From Collinsella aerofaciens (GTDB taxonomy: Bacteria; Actinomycetota; Coriobacteriia; Coriobacteriales; Coriobacteriaceae), in NCBI RefSeq assembly GCF_015554145.1, contig NZ_JADNHZ010000009.1, positions 32,524-96,523 on the forward strand: DNA of 64,000 nucleotides, given 5' to 3'. The number at the start of each line of letters is the position of its first letter. Within the stretch, counting starts at the first letter, position 1. Positions 27,241-38,481 of this stretch are shown piece by piece. The position numbers and the translations under genes were made by a program. Under the pieces are notes generated by a model. That model had not been told where the DNA came from, ran no database searches, and saw only the letters and a program-made list of their open reading frames with translations.

Positions 27241-28101
27241 ATGAATCCCATTACCATGAAGCTCGTCGTCGATGATCTGATTCTGCAGGCTCTGCGCGAG
27301 GACATTACGTTTGAGGACGTGAGCACGGCGAGCGTGTGCCCCACGGCGCGTCCCGCTACCGTTGAGCTTATCGCCAAGGCCGACGGCATCATCGCCGGCT
27401 TGGATGTGTTTGCTCGTACCTTTGAGCTGCTGGATTCGCAGAGCTCGGTGCTGTTTGATGTTGCCGACGGTGACGAGGTGCACGCCGGCGACCATGTGGG
27501 TCAGGTGCGCGGCGACGCGCGCGTGCTGCTTTCGGGCGAGCGCGTGGCACTCAACTACCTGCAGCGCATGAGCGGCATCGCTACCTACACGCACCAGATG
27601 GCCGCGGCGCTCGAGGGAACCAAGACCGTGCTCGTCGACACACGTAAGACCACGCCGGGCATGCGCGTGTTTGAGAAGGCGGCGGTCGAGATCGGCGGCG
27701 GCAGCAACCACCGCTACAACCTGTCGACGGCCGTCATGCTCAAGGACAACCATATCGACGCCGCCGGTGGCGTGCCACGCGCGATCGAGATGGCGCGTGC
27801 CCACGCGTCGTTTACCACGACGGTCGAGATTGAGTGCGAGAACCTGGACATGGTGCGCGAGGCCGTGGAGGCCGGTGCCGATATCATCATGCTCGACAAC
27901 ATGACCCACGATGACATGGCTGCCGCCATCGAGCTTATCGCCGGCCGCGCCAAGACCGAGTGCTCGGGCAACGTGGACGCGAGCAATATTCGCGCGCTTG
28001 CCGACCTGGGCGTCGACTTTATTAGCTCGGGAGCGCTGACGCACTCCGCGCCGATCCTCGACCTCTCGCTTAAGCACCTGCGTCTGCTGGACGGTAAATA
28101 A
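27241..28101 (+). CDS. nadC: Nicotinate-nucleotide pyrophosphorylase (carboxylating)
   Basis: Converts quinolinate and PRPP to nicotinate mononucleotide with loss of CO2, the third de novo NAD step. It is 286 aa. Motifs: LREDITFEDVST near residues 18-29, LNYLQRMSGIATYT near 103-116, VDTRKTTPGMRVFEKAAVEIGG near 131-152 (substrate site) and MLKDNHIDAAGG near 166-177. The ATG lies three bases after the nadB stop, and the stop overlaps the niaR start by one base (TAATG), so the operon is tightly coupled. Confidence 0.96.
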   Translation: MNPITMKLVVDDLILQALREDITFEDVSTASVCPTARPATVELIAKADGIIAGLDVFARTFELLDSQSSVLFDVADGDEVHAGDHVGQVRGDARVLLSGERVALNYLQRMSGIATYTHQMAAALEGTKTVLVDTRKTTPGMRVFEKAAVEIGGGSNHRYNLSTAVMLKDNHIDAAGGVPRAIEMARAHASFTTTVEIECENLDMVREAVEAGADIIMLDNMTHDDMAAAIELIAGRAKTECSGNVDASNIRALADLGVDFISSGALTHSAPILDLSLKHLRLLDGK

Positions 28102-28646
28102 TGGATGCCCGCGAGCGTCGCCGTGCCATCATGGGCGTGCTCGAGGGAGCCAAAGGCCCCGTATCGGGCGGTGCGCTTGCGCGCGAGGTGGGTGTGAGCC
28201 GCCAGGTTGTCGTGCAGGACATCGCCCTGCTGCGTGCCGATGGGCACGACATCGTTGCCACCAATCGCGGCTACGTGCTGCAGGAGGCTCCGAGCAGCCC
28301 GGCGGTGCCCACGCGCCTGGTCAAGGTGCACCATGGTGTTGAGCAGGCGGGTGACGAGCTCACGAGTATCGTCGACGCGGGCGGCGCCGTGCTCAACGTG
28401 ATCGTCAACCACCGCGTGTACGGCAAGATCACAGCCGACCTCGACATTCGTAACCGCCGCGATATCGAGCGCTATCTGGAGGGTATTGCCAGCGGCAAGA
28501 GTTTCCCGCTGCTGACGGTGACGAGCGGCTACCACTTCCATCGCATCGCGGCGGAAGACGAGCAGACCCTCGACGAGATCGAGACTATGCTCAAGGAGAA
28601 AGGCTACCTCGCAGACCTTATGCCCTACGAGGGCGACCTATCGTAG
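28101..28646 (+). CDS. niaR: NiaR-type repressor of NAD biosynthesis
   Basis: A 181-aa regulator with an N-terminal winged helix (VSGGALAREVGVSRQVVVQD near residues 20-39) and a C-terminal 3H domain that binds nicotinate and metal. The three conserved His groups are visible as KVHHGVEQAGDEL, IVNHRVYGKI and SGYHFHRI. NiaR represses NAD synthesis and salvage genes when nicotinate is plentiful. Being the last gene of nadABC it would regulate its own operon through the inverted repeat at 24695-24738. Confidence 0.9.
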   Translation: MDARERRRAIMGVLEGAKGPVSGGALAREVGVSRQVVVQDIALLRADGHDIVATNRGYVLQEAPSSPAVPTRLVKVHHGVEQAGDELTSIVDAGGAVLNVIVNHRVYGKITADLDIRNRRDIERYLEGIASGKSFPLLTVTSGYHFHRIAAEDEQTLDEIETMLKEKGYLADLMPYEGDLS

Positions 28647-28790
28647 CCGACGCTGCAAACGCCCCTAAGCGGCAATCTGACGTTCAATCGTCGGTCGCGT
28701 ACCAAAGTACGCTTCCCTCCTCTTTCACGTCACCTTGCTCGCTTAGGGGCGTTTTCGCTGACTTATGCTCAACCTGCGGCGGTGCCAAAT
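28647..28790 (+). repeat. Structured intergenic element, copy D
   Basis: Follows the niaR stop directly. It lacks hairpin 1, starting at the linker CCGACGCTGC. The outer stem is 15 bp (AAACGCCCCTAAGCG / CGCTTAGGGGCGTTT), then GCAA/TTGC and TGACGT/ACGTCA pair. The tip differs from other copies: GCGTAC-CAAA-GTACGC. Confidence 0.8.
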
Positions 28791-28809
28791 TAGTTATCCG
28801 CACAAACAA

Positions 28810-28849
28810 AATAAGGAGGCCTCCGCGGCGATGCGGAGGCCTCCTTATT
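28810..28849. terminator. Bidirectional terminator between nad operon and ferredoxin
   Basis: A perfect 17-bp inverted repeat, AATAAGGAGGCCTCCGC and its complement, with loop GGCGAT. It lies between the convergent niaR and ferredoxin genes, with A-rich sequence to the left, so it may stop both transcripts. Confidence 0.75.
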
Positions 28850-28888
28850 GTGCACGGTGTACTTTTGAGTGTGCAAGTGGGGGAGTTG

Positions 28889-29074
28889 TTACTCCTCGAC
28901 GATCTCGGTGATCGCGCCAGCGGGGCAAGCGTCCTGGCAAGCGCCACAGGCGACGCAGGAGTCCTCGTCAGCGACGGTAGCGACGTCCTGGAGCTCCAGA
29001 ACGCCAGCGGGGCAGGAGTCGACGCAAACGCCACAAGCGATGCACTCGTCGGCATCAATTACGGGATGAGCCAT
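28889..29074 (-). CDS. 2[4Fe-4S] ferredoxin
   Basis: A 61-aa electron carrier. Two cluster motifs are complete: CIACGVCVDSCPAG near residues 11-24 and CVACGACQDACPAG near residues 39-52. This is the clostridial-type dicluster ferredoxin used with hydrogenases and ferredoxin oxidoreductases in anaerobes. The ATG at 29074 (MAHPVIDADEC) is preceded by AGAGGAAAC. It stands alone, ends near the terminator at 28810-28849, and is divergent from dnaK about 500 bases away. Confidence 0.95.
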   Translation of the reverse strand: MAHPVIDADECIACGVCVDSCPAGVLELQDVATVADEDSCVACGACQDACPAGAITEIVEE

Positions 29075-29443
29075 GGTAGTTTCCTCTCTGTTGACCGACG
29101 CTACAGGCGATGCGCGTCGGTTTGATTCGGGCAAAAACATACCACGGGAGCGACCGTTTGCAATACCCTCTGGCCGGCATCTTCATACCGTTCGCCGAGT
29201 ATGCCGCGGCTTACTAAAAAACACGCAGGTGGGGTCGCCGAGCTGCGCAAATGTTAGCTAAAGGTGACTCAAAATATTGAGCGATTGAGCAAGTATCCTG
29301 CCATTTGTGGACGGGCTAGAAATGACATGCAGAGCTCCGGGACCCAAACCTCAGCCATCTCTACATAGATCTCAATAGATTTGCCGAGAACTCAAATAGC
29401 GCTTCTACCTGAGATTTTGCGAACCTAAACTCTGAGTAATAAG
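29075..29443. other. Intergenic region between ferredoxin and the dnaK promoter
   Basis: About 370 bases without a supported gene. It presumably contains the ferredoxin promoter on the minus strand. It turns AT-rich toward dnaK. I see no repeat family member or RNA gene in it. Confidence 0.4.
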
Positions 29444-29477
29444 AAATCTTATATGAATTGACTTAGATTTTGTATAT
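29444..29477 (+). promoter_or_regulatory. Promoter/operator block upstream of dnaK shared with clpB
   Basis: AAATCTTATAT, six bases, ACTTAGATTT, then TGTATATT. Nearly the same arrangement occurs before clpB (38482-38519), where a TATAAT box follows. AAATCT and AGATTT form short inverted arms. As both genes belong to the HspR regulon in actinobacteria and hspR is in this operon, I infer a heat-shock operator that departs from the standard CTTGAGT-N7-ACTCAAG. Confidence 0.55.
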
Positions 29478-29580
29478 TCCGGCCCATAAGGGGATACACT
29501 ACATCCTGAAAGACAAGCCGAAGCACCGCGCGACAGACCGCCGAGGCGGCGCAAACGCACAAGAGAGAGGGAAATTTCTA

Positions 29581-31470
<1,890 letters not shown>

Positions 31471-31472
31471 TC

Positions 31473-32315
31473 ATGTCCGCCCGTAAAGCTCGCACGGAGG
31501 CGGCTGCCGCCAGCGCCGCCCCCGTTGACTCTGAGGAGAAGGACGTGAAGATTCCCGTAGAGGCCGTAGACGATACCGAGGCCAACGAGGCCCCGGCCGC
31601 CGAGGCTGCCGAGAACCAGGTAGAGGATTCCAACAAGGAGGCGACGATGACCGAGGACGAGATGGTGGAAGCCGCTATCCGCGCCGGTGAGGAAGCCGCC
31701 GACAACGACTTTAAGTTCAAGTTCGAGCAGGCCCAGAAGGAGCTTGCCGACGTTCGTCATGAGCTCGATGCTGCGGCAGAGGCTCAGAAGGCCGCCGAGG
31801 ACAAGGCAAAGGACGCCACCGAGCGCACCGCCCGTCTGCAGGCCGACTGGGAGAACTTCCGTCGTCGCACCGCCAACGAGCGCATCGCCGAGCGCGAGCG
31901 CGCGACCGAGAAGCTCGTCACCGCGCTGCTGCCGGTGGTCGACGATATCGAGCGTGCGATCGACCATGCCCGCAGCCAGGAGCTTGCCGACGACTTTAAG
32001 CAGTTCGTCGACGGCGTCGATGCGGTGCATGCCAAGCTGCTCGATGTGTTTGCGCACGAGGGCGTTGAGCCCATCGACCCCAAGGGCGAGGCGTTCGATC
32101 CGCTCGAGCACCAGGCCGTGGGTCGCGTCGAGGACGCGTCGCAGTACGACGAGACCGTCAACGACGTGTACCAGAAGGGCTACCGCATGGCGGACCGCAT
32201 CCTGCGTTCCGCGATGGTGACGGTGACCTACGGTGGCGAGAAGCGCCCCGCACCGGAGCCCGAAGCGGCGCCCGAGGATGCTGCGGCCGACACGGCCGAG
32301 AGCACCGAGGAGTAA
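31473..32315 (+). CDS. grpE: Nucleotide exchange factor GrpE
   Basis: Releases ADP from DnaK. It is 280 aa, long for the family (about 200 aa) because of an Ala/Glu-rich N-terminal tail of some 75 residues and an acidic C-terminal tail. The coiled coil spans residues ~75-135, ending in RLQADWENFRRRTANER. The beta domain with the family signature (HQAVGRVEDASQYDETVNDV and KGYRMADRILRSAMVTV) occupies residues ~210-255. An internal ATG (31647) would give a more typical length, but the first ATG is two bases after the dnaK stop. Confidence 0.93.
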   Translation: MSARKARTEAAAASAAPVDSEEKDVKIPVEAVDDTEANEAPAAEAAENQVEDSNKEATMTEDEMVEAAIRAGEEAADNDFKFKFEQAQKELADVRHELDAAAEAQKAAEDKAKDATERTARLQADWENFRRRTANERIAERERATEKLVTALLPVVDDIERAIDHARSQELADDFKQFVDGVDAVHAKLLDVFAHEGVEPIDPKGEAFDPLEHQAVGRVEDASQYDETVNDVYQKGYRMADRILRSAMVTVTYGGEKRPAPEPEAAPEDAAADTAESTEE

Positions 32316-32320
32316 TTGAG

Positions 32321-32355
32321 AAGGGCCCCGGGGCAACACCCGGGGCCCTTTCTGG
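32321..32355 (+). terminator. Hairpin terminator or attenuator between grpE and dnaJ
   Basis: AAGGGCCCCGGG and CCCGGGGCCCTT (12 bp, 6-base loop) followed by TCTGG. The T-run is short, so it may reduce rather than stop transcription into dnaJ and hspR, or stabilise the dnaK-grpE message. Confidence 0.6.
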
Positions 32356-32422
32356 CCTAGTGCCATATGAAAGCATGAGCCGCCGCCCGCTGGACGGTGG
32401 ATGAAACAGGAGAGGAGCTACG

Positions 32423-33388
32423 ATGGCTGCAGGCAAAACCTTCTATGACATCCTGGGCGTATCCAAGAGCGCCTCCGACAAAGAGATCAAGAGCGCGTTT
32501 CGCAAGCTCGCGCAAAAATATCACCCCGATGCCGGCGGCGACGAGGCCAAGTTCAAGGAGATCAGCGAGGCCTACGAGACGCTTTCGGACGAGAAGAAGC
32601 GCAAAGAGTACGACCAGATGCTCATGTTCGGCGGCATGCCGGGCGCGGGCGGCGCGTACGGCGGCGGCTACGGTGCCGGCGCCGGTGCGAGCGGCTGGGG
32701 CGATATCTTCGACAGCATCTTTAGCGGCAACGGCGCCTGGGGCAGCGATTGGGGCTCTGGCTTTGCTGGGGCTGCGGGTAATGCCGGTGCCGGCGCGGGC
32801 CGCAGTCGCGCGCGCAAGGGCGGCGACCTGTCGCTGACCGTCGACGTGACGGCCGAGGACGCGTTTCGCGGCGTGACGCACAAGGTCACCTACCGCATTC
32901 CCTCGACGGGCGAGCAGCAGACCATCACGGTCTCGGTGCCTGCGGGCGCCGTGGATGGCGGCAAGCTGCGCTACAAGCGTCGCGGCGAGTACGGCGTCGC
33001 CGGCGGCGAGCGCGGCGACCTGGTCGTGACCACGCACGTGGAGGAGCACCCGCTGTTTAAGCGCAAGGGCGCCGATGTGACCATGGAGGTGCCGATTTCG
33101 GTCTACGAGGCGGCACTCGGCTGCACGGTAGACGTGCCCACGCCAGGCGGTGCAACGGTTCGTCTGAAGGTGCCCGCGGGTACCCAGACGGGCAAGAAGT
33201 TCCGCTTTAAGGAGATGGGTGCACCCGACGTTAAGCATCGCGGCCGCACGGGTGCGCTGCTCGTCGAGATCAAGGTGCAGGTTCCCACGAGCCTGTCCGA
33301 CGATGAGCGCGATGCCATGACCAAGCTGCGCGAGGCCGACACGCGCGATTATCGCGAGAAGGTCAACCGTTACAAGGCGACGTACTAG
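32423..33388 (+). CDS. dnaJ: DnaJ-type co-chaperone without zinc-finger domain
   Basis: Stimulates DnaK ATPase and delivers substrates. It is 321 aa. The J domain is at residues 1-70 ([20 protein letters not shown], with the HPD motif in KYHPDAGGD). A Gly/Ala-rich linker follows to about residue 130, then two beta-barrel substrate domains ([18 protein letters not shown] onward). The CXXCXGXG zinc repeats of classic DnaJ are absent, so it is a type II (CbpA-like) J protein. AGGAGAGGAGC precedes the ATG. Confidence 0.92.
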   Translation: MAAGKTFYDILGVSKSASDKEIKSAFRKLAQKYHPDAGGDEAKFKEISEAYETLSDEKKRKEYDQMLMFGGMPGAGGAYGGGYGAGAGASGWGDIFDSIFSGNGAWGSDWGSGFAGAAGNAGAGAGRSRARKGGDLSLTVDVTAEDAFRGVTHKVTYRIPSTGEQQTITVSVPAGAVDGGKLRYKRRGEYGVAGGERGDLVVTTHVEEHPLFKRKGADVTMEVPISVYEAALGCTVDVPTPGGATVRLKVPAGTQTGKKFRFKEMGAPDVKHRGRTGALLVEIKVQVPTSLSDDERDAMTKLREADTRDYREKVNRYKATY

Positions 33389-33460
33389 GGCGGTCGTGGC
33401 GCACGCCCGCGCCCGCGGGTTTATGATGGACGATAACGAGACGGAAAGGGGTCAGGTAGC

Positions 33461-33877
33461 ATGGCCGAGGACAATAGGAACAAACCGCTGTACATGATCA
33501 GCGTGGCGGCCGAGCTGACCGGCATGCACCCGCAGACTCTGCGCGTCTACGAGTCCAAGGGCCTGGTGAATCCTCAGCGCTCGGGCGGTAATACGCGCCT
33601 GTATTCGCGTGCCGATATCGAGCGCCTGGAGCTCATCAACCAGCTGACCGACGAGGGCATCAACCTTGCCGGTGTGGTGCGTATCCTCGATATGAAGGAG
33701 CGCGCCGAGGAGCGTGAGCACGAGAACGAAAAGCTCCGCGCTCGCGTGCGCCAGCTCGAGGACGAGCTGCACGAGTACAAGATGCAGAAGAAGATCACCG
33801 CCCTTGCCCCGCGCGACGGCTCGGTCAACCCCGAGCAAGTCATGCGCAAACTACTGGGCACCGGCGGGGACTTGTAG
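33461..33877 (+). CDS. hspR: Heat-shock repressor HspR (MerR family)
   Basis: A 138-aa MerR-type regulator. MISVAAELTGMHPQTLRVYE at residues ~12-31 is the helix-turn-helix and SKGLVNPQRSGGNTRLYS the wing; a coiled-coil dimerisation helix (ERAEEREHENEKLRARVRQL) follows. In actinobacteria HspR represses dnaK and clpB operons, using DnaK as co-repressor. It closes the dnaK operon here. GAAAGGGG precedes the ATG. Confidence 0.93.
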   Translation: MAEDNRNKPLYMISVAAELTGMHPQTLRVYESKGLVNPQRSGGNTRLYSRADIERLELINQLTDEGINLAGVVRILDMKERAEEREHENEKLRARVRQLEDELHEYKMQKKITALAPRDGSVNPEQVMRKLLGTGGDL

Positions 33878-34049
33878 GTTACGCCGTTCTACCGAACGGC
33901 GTAACGGCTCGACGCTGCGCGCCGCCCAGAGCGACAATTTGTCATTCAAAAGGCAAGGCATGACCAGAAGGTCTATGCCTTGCCTTTTTCATGCCAACTT
34001 GTTCGCTCTGGACGTCGCTCGCTGTCCGTCCTCTACCTGCGGCGTTGCC
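33878..34049 (+). repeat. Structured intergenic element, copy E
   Basis: Starts at the base after the hspR stop. Hairpin 1 is 12 bp (GTTACGCCGTTC / GAACGGCGTAAC, loop TACC). The linker TCGACGCTGC leads to an outer stem with CCAGAGCGA/TCGCTCTGG plus outer pairs. The inner hairpin is AAGGCAAGGCATGACC-AGAA-GGTC-T-ATGCCTTGCCTT. Its tail GTCCGTCCTCTACCTGCGG matches copy C. Confidence 0.85.
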
Positions 34050-34064
34050 TTGCTCCGGATGCGT

Positions 34065-34112
34065 TAGTCATTGGGGACGTTCTTAAATGACTAGTCGAAA
34101 GGGACACTCTTG
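34065..34112. repeat. Dispersed repeat type R2 (copy 4)
   Basis: TAGTCATT and AAATGACTA flank GGGGACGTTCTT, then GGGACACTCTTGC. It matches the edges of the copies at 16401 and 50215. Confidence 0.7.
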
Positions 34113-34266
34113 CACCAAATCTGCCGGCCCACACCGGACTCGTCCTATGCTTTACTGAGATAAAGTGAACGTGCAGATTCGTAACCCACTCGCAACCGTT
34201 CTATGGCACGATATTGAACGAATGTATGCTATGCGCCCAAATCTTTTGGGCAGAGTGGGAGACAGT

Positions 34267-36567
34267 ATGGTCAAGCTGTACGAGGACGGCATCTACCTGC
34301 GCCGTGGCAGCGAAGTTGTGCCTGCGGCCGAGGCTGCTGAGCGCGGTATTACGCAGACGCCCGAGGATGCCAAGCGTGGCACCATCGCGTATTCGATCCT
34401 CCAGGCACACAATACGTCCGGCGACCCCGAGGCGCTCAAGATTCGCTTCGACGCCATGGCGAGCCACGACATCACCTTCGTCGGCATCATCCAGACGGCG
34501 CGTGCCTCGGGCATGGAGCAGTTCCCGCTGCCCTACGTGCTCACCAACTGCCATAACTCGCTGTGCGCCGTGGGCGGCACCATCAACGAGGACGACCACG
34601 TCTTTGGCCTTTCTGCGGCCAAGAAGTACGGCGGCATCTTCGTCCCGCCGCACATCGCGGTCATCCACTCCTTTATGCGCGAGAACTTCGCCGGATGCGG
34701 CAAGATGATCCTGGGTTCCGACTCGCACACCCGCTACGGCGCCCTGGGCACCATGGCCGTGGGCGAGGGCGGCGGCGAGCTGGCCAAGCAGCTGCTGCGC
34801 GACACCTACGACGTCGCCTATCCCGGCGTCGTGGCCATCTACCTCACGGGCGCCCCGCGTCCCGGCGTCGGCCCGCACGACGTGGCGCTTGCCATCATCC
34901 GCGCCGTCTTTGCCAAGGGCTACGTTAAGAACAAGGTCATGGAGTTCGTGGGCCCCGGCATCGCGAGCATGACGACCGACTACCGCAACGGCGTCGACGT
35001 CATGACCACCGAGACCACCTGTCTGTCGAGCATTTGGGCCACCGACGAGGACACGCACGCGTTTTTGACCATGCACGGCCGCGGCGACGACTACCGCGAG
35101 CTCAAGCCCGCCGATGTCGCCTACTACGATGGTTGCGTCGAGGTCGACCTGTCGAGCATCAAGCCCATGATCGCGCTGCCGTTCCATCCTTCCAACGGCT
35201 TTGAGATCGACGAGCTCAACGAGAACCTCGAGGACATCCTGCACGAGGTGGAGCTCGAGGCCGCCAAGATCGGCGAGGGCAAGACGCACTTTAGCCTGCT
35301 CGACAAGATCGTCGACGGCAAGCTGCATGTGCAGCAGGGCGTTATCGCCGGCTGCTCAGGCGGCAACTACGACTCCGTGGTCCAGGCTGCCCGCGTGCTC
35401 AAGGGCGCTAACACCGGCTGCGGTGAGTTCTCGCTGTCGGTCTATCCCACGAGCCAGCCCGTGGCGCTCGAGCTTACGCGCCGCGGCTATATGTACGACC
35501 TTATGGAGGCCGGCGCGATCGTGCGCACAGCGTTCTGCGGCCCGTGCTTTGGCGCCGGCGACACACCTGCCAACAACGGCCTGTCCATCCGCCACACCAC
35601 GCGCAACTTCCCCAACCGCGAGGGCTCCAAGCCGGGCAATGGCCAGCTAAGCGCCGTGGCCCTGATGGACGCTCGCTCCATCGCGGCGACCGCAGCCAAC
35701 GGCGGCGTCCTGACGCCGGCGACCGACCTGCCCGAGGACACCTGGGACGAGGCCTGCGAGTACACCTTCGACGACGCGCCGTACAAGAAGCGCGTGTACT
35801 GGGGCTTTGGCAAGGCCGAGCCGGCCGACGAGCTGGTCGAGGGTCCCAACATCAAGCCGTGGCCTACGATGGAACCGCTCGGCGACGACATCTTGCTCAA
35901 GGTGTGCTCCAAGATCATGGACCCGGTCACCACGACCGACGAGCTCATTCCCTCGGGCGAGACGAGCTCCTTCCGCTCCAACCCGCTGGGTCTGGCTGAG
36001 TTTACGCTCAGCCGCCGCGACCCGGCCTACGTGGGTCGCAGCAAAGAGGTCGACGCCGTGGAGAAGCGCCGCGTTGCCGGCGAGTCCGCGGGCGACCTGG
36101 CGGCGCTCGATGCCGAGCTTGCCGGCGTGTTTGAGGCACTGGCCGGCGTGGGCGTCGCGGCCGATGCCAAGGCGACCGAGTACGGCTCCATGCTCTGCGC
36201 CAAGAAGCCGGGCGACGGCAGCGCCCGCGAGCAGGCCGCGAGCTGCCAGCGCGTCATTGGCGGCCTGGCCAACATCGTGCACGAGTACGCCACCAAGCGC
36301 TATCGCTCCAACGTGATGAACTGGGGCATGGTGCCCTTCCAGATGGAGGCAGAGCCCAACTTTGAGGTGGGCGATTACGTCTTTGTGCCGGGGATTCGCG
36401 CTGCGCTCGATGGCGACCTGAAGAACATCGCTGCCTACGTGGTGCGTGCCGACGGTTCGGTCGAGCAGATTGAGCTCTACATTGCCGATATGACGGCCGA
36501 GGAGCGTGCCATCGTCAAGGCCGGCTGCCTGATCAACTACAACAAGTTCAAGGCCGCTGCCGAGTAG
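34267..36567 (+). CDS. Aconitase-family hydratase
   Basis: A 766-aa protein of the aconitase superfamily, similar in length and motifs to YbhJ-type putative hydratases rather than to AcnA or AcnB. The cluster-binding cysteines are suggested by [13 protein letters not shown] near residue 96 and [18 protein letters not shown] near 423; [20 protein letters not shown] near 152-171 is the family's substrate-binding signature. The natural substrate is not known from sequence. I prefer the ATG at 34267 because GGGAG precedes it; an in-frame GTG at 34165 gives 34 more residues. It is a single gene ending at a large inverted repeat. Confidence 0.8.
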   Translation: MVKLYEDGIYLRRGSEVVPAAEAAERGITQTPEDAKRGTIAYSILQAHNTSGDPEALKIRFDAMASHDITFVGIIQTARASGMEQFPLPYVLTNCHNSLCAVGGTINEDDHVFGLSAAKKYGGIFVPPHIAVIHSFMRENFAGCGKMILGSDSHTRYGALGTMAVGEGGGELAKQLLRDTYDVAYPGVVAIYLTGAPRPGVGPHDVALAIIRAVFAKGYVKNKVMEFVGPGIASMTTDYRNGVDVMTTETTCLSSIWATDEDTHAFLTMHGRGDDYRELKPADVAYYDGCVEVDLSSIKPMIALPFHPSNGFEIDELNENLEDILHEVELEAAKIGEGKTHFSLLDKIVDGKLHVQQGVIAGCSGGNYDSVVQAARVLKGANTGCGEFSLSVYPTSQPVALELTRRGYMYDLMEAGAIVRTAFCGPCFGAGDTPANNGLSIRHTTRNFPNREGSKPGNGQLSAVALMDARSIAATAANGGVLTPATDLPEDTWDEACEYTFDDAPYKKRVYWGFGKAEPADELVEGPNIKPWPTMEPLGDDILLKVCSKIMDPVTTTDELIPSGETSSFRSNPLGLAEFTLSRRDPAYVGRSKEVDAVEKRRVAGESAGDLAALDAELAGVFEALAGVGVAADAKATEYGSMLCAKKPGDGSAREQAASCQRVIGGLANIVHEYATKRYRSNVMNWGMVPFQMEAEPNFEVGDYVFVPGIRAALDGDLKNIAAYVVRADGSVEQIELYIADMTAEERAIVKAGCLINYNKFKAAAE

Positions 36568-36582
36568 CGCACTTAATTGTCC

Positions 36583-36656
36583 GCCCGGGGCTTACCCTTT
36601 CCCGCTCGCTCACGCGCTTCGCGAGGGTCGCGTTCGGGAAAGGGTAAGCCCCGGGC
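36583..36656. terminator. Large inverted repeat after the hydratase gene
   Basis: Perfect 22-bp arms (beginning GCCCGGGGCTTACCCTTTCC) flank a 30-base loop containing CTCGCTCACGCG. It lies 16 bases after the stop. No T-run follows directly, so it may act as a transcript-end stabiliser or be a repeat element rather than a textbook terminator. Confidence 0.6.
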
Positions 36657-36753
36657 TACATTTCTGCGTTCTTGTTGGGTCTTGAGGGACGCTAATAAAT
36701 AGACTTGCTTGATGCCGCCTCTTTTTATTGGGGCGGCTTCTTTTTGCCGAAAA

Positions 36754-36785
36754 CCGCCACAAAGGGGCAAGCACCTTTGTGGTGG
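36754..36785. repeat. Dispersed hairpin repeat type R1 (copy 2)
   Basis: CCGCCACAAAGG and CCTTTGTGGTGG around an eight-base loop. First of three R1 copies that flank and separate the two exported-protein genes that follow. Confidence 0.8.
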
Positions 36786-36839
36786 TGGGGGTGAGCTCAA
36801 TGTCGGTGTGCACGTTGAGCGACATTCCAATAAGCGCCT

Positions 36840-37508
36840 CTACAGGATTTCATCTGGGTTGACGGGTTTGGTTGTTTTGGGGATGCCGAGTTTGGATGAC
36901 GCGAAATCGTCAACATTGTCCTTAATTCCGTCTTTGGTGTAGACAGTGACCGTATAGGTGCTGTGTCCGAATTCGCCCTTGTCGCGTGTTGCCCAGGCAT
37001 CCCAGTAGGCGGCCCCGTTTCGCCCTTTGATTTTTCCGACACGGCGGAGTTCTGTTCGCTTTAATTTCTGGTTGCTATAGATGGTTCGACCGGCCTCCTC
37101 GGTGAGCCCGCACTGTCCAAGCATCTTGTCGAGGACTTGGTTCATGTGGCGCTCATCGGTGTTTGGTGCGTAGTCGTAGGCGAGGGTGATGGAGTCGAGT
37201 GGCTGGTCGTCGATCAGATAATTCATCGCCTGAGGGTCAAGGCAGAAATAAGGAGAGCATCCGTCGACCTGGCCGAGCAACGGTAACTTGGACTGCCAAA
37301 GTCCGGTGGGAATTCTATCTTCGTAGAAAACACCGCGGCAGATAAAGGAGAGCGAGGTGGCACGCGAGCCAGCGTCGACCATTCCGCATAAATCGAAGGG
37401 CGAGGCGATACCGAGGGAAAAGGGCGTGACGACGATAAAGAAGAACATCGCGATGGGTATGGCGAAAATGGTAATGACGTTGCGACCGGTGGAATGAGAC
37501 GGCTTCAT
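36840..37508 (-). CDS. Hypothetical exported or membrane-anchored protein
   Basis: A 222-aa protein with an N-terminal hydrophobic segment (VITIFAIPIAMFFFIVVTPF, residues ~11-30) after a short basic start, so it is exported or anchored. The outer part contains five or more Cys. Family not recognised. The ATG at 37508 is preceded by CGAGGAGC. It is divergent from another small exported protein, and R1 repeats lie on both sides. Base composition is less GC-rich than the neighbouring hydratase and clpB genes. Confidence 0.7.
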   Translation of the reverse strand: MKPSHSTGRNVITIFAIPIAMFFFIVVTPFSLGIASPFDLCGMVDAGSRATSLSFICRGVFYEDRIPTGLWQSKLPLLGQVDGCSPYFCLDPQAMNYLIDDQPLDSITLAYDYAPNTDERHMNQVLDKMLGQCGLTEEAGRTIYSNQKLKRTELRRVGKIKGRNGAAYWDAWATRDKGEFGHSTYTVTVYTKDGIKDNVDDFASSKLGIPKTTKPVNPDEIL

Positions 37509-37619
37509 ATGCGCTCCTCGAGACAAAGATCTGTTGAGGATAGGCAGAAATGGATATGTTCAGAGAACAATTCAAGTTTAATCTCATGGCGCGAGATGGT
37601 CGACCGTTAGCGTCGAAAA

Positions 37620-37652
37620 CCACCACAAAGGTGCCTGTCCCCTTTGTGGTGG
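37620..37652. repeat. Dispersed hairpin repeat type R1 (copy 3)
   Basis: CCACCACAAAGG and CCTTTGTGGTGG around GTGCCTGTC, the complement orientation of copy 1. It lies between the divergent genes at 36840 and 37743. Confidence 0.85.
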
Positions 37653-37742
37653 TGAGGAGCGCGCGGCTTCTTTTGGTAATAGTGCTGGCTGGCGATATCA
37701 TTAGTGCAGGTAGCGAAGGTTTGCGTTGCGAGGTGCTTTGCT

Positions 37743-38414
37743 GTGAGAAGTCCTGCCCGTATTGGATTGATTGTTTTGGCGCTTGCGATCACTGTGGTTG
37801 GCATGGGCGCTGTCGGCATGGCGTTTCTACCTGCTGCGGTGACGGAGCCGGTGGTCAAGCCTGTGACTCAATCTGTCGAACTTCTGACCGGCGACGACAA
37901 GCCCGAGACCATTACCGTTGATTTTGATGAGCAACCGGCTGCGCTGGGCATTAGTAATTATCCGCGTATTCAGCTTGGGGCCATGCGCTATACCACGGAT
38001 ACAAGCCTGATCGATAGGGCGTCCGAGCTACTCAAGGGCAAAACATTTAAGCGTTGGTACGGATATGCGTCCTATCGGGCAAAAGCGAACGACATGGTTG
38101 GCGGATGCCACTCTTCCATCGAGCTGGACACTGCAAACGGCGCAAAGTTATGTGATGTCTCGTACGATCCGGGCTACGAGGGCAATGAGGGGCCGGGCAT
38201 CTACATCATGGACGGCGATGTCGCCTATGTCATGGAGGGCGACCAGACCGAGCTCAACGATTTTATGGGTCAGTGTATCCAAGATGCCTATAAACAGACC
38301 TGCTTGCCTGACCCGCAGGCTGCACGCGATAGTGGGTCTGCCCGTACATGGCTGTTCGAGGATGAGATGCCCTGGACCGTCGAATCGGGAAGTACGGGTT
38401 CGGCGAAGGAGTAG
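37743..38414 (+). CDS. Hypothetical exported or membrane-anchored protein
   Basis: A 223-aa protein. Residues ~6-28 (IGLIVLALAITVVGMGAVGM) form a membrane anchor or signal peptide. The extracytoplasmic part is acidic, has three Cys, and has no motif I can name. The start GTG at 37743 is preceded by GAGGTG; an upstream in-frame ATG at 37704 lacks a ribosome-binding site. It shares size and topology with the divergent gene at 36840 but no clear sequence similarity. Confidence 0.68.
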   Translation: MRSPARIGLIVLALAITVVGMGAVGMAFLPAAVTEPVVKPVTQSVELLTGDDKPETITVDFDEQPAALGISNYPRIQLGAMRYTTDTSLIDRASELLKGKTFKRWYGYASYRAKANDMVGGCHSSIELDTANGAKLCDVSYDPGYEGNEGPGIYIMDGDVAYVMEGDQTELNDFMGQCIQDAYKQTCLPDPQAARDSGSARTWLFEDEMPWTVESGSTGSAKE

Positions 38415-38423
38415 AGACCGCGA

Positions 38424-38455
38424 CCACCACAAAGGTGCCTGTCCTCTTTGTGGTG
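38424..38455. repeat. Dispersed hairpin repeat type R1 (copy 4)
   Basis: CACCACAAAGG and its near complement CTTTGTGGTG around TGCCTGTCCT. It lies 10 bases after the stop of the gene at 37743 and before the clpB promoter. Confidence 0.8.
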
Positions 38456-38481
38456 ATTCGCATGTCATGAGAGCACTCAAA

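Noticed and set aside
34165..34266. Longer start of the hydratase at GTG 34165
   Set aside because: No ribosome-binding site, and the extra residues do not look like the family start; GGGAG before 34267 is better. It cannot be fully excluded.
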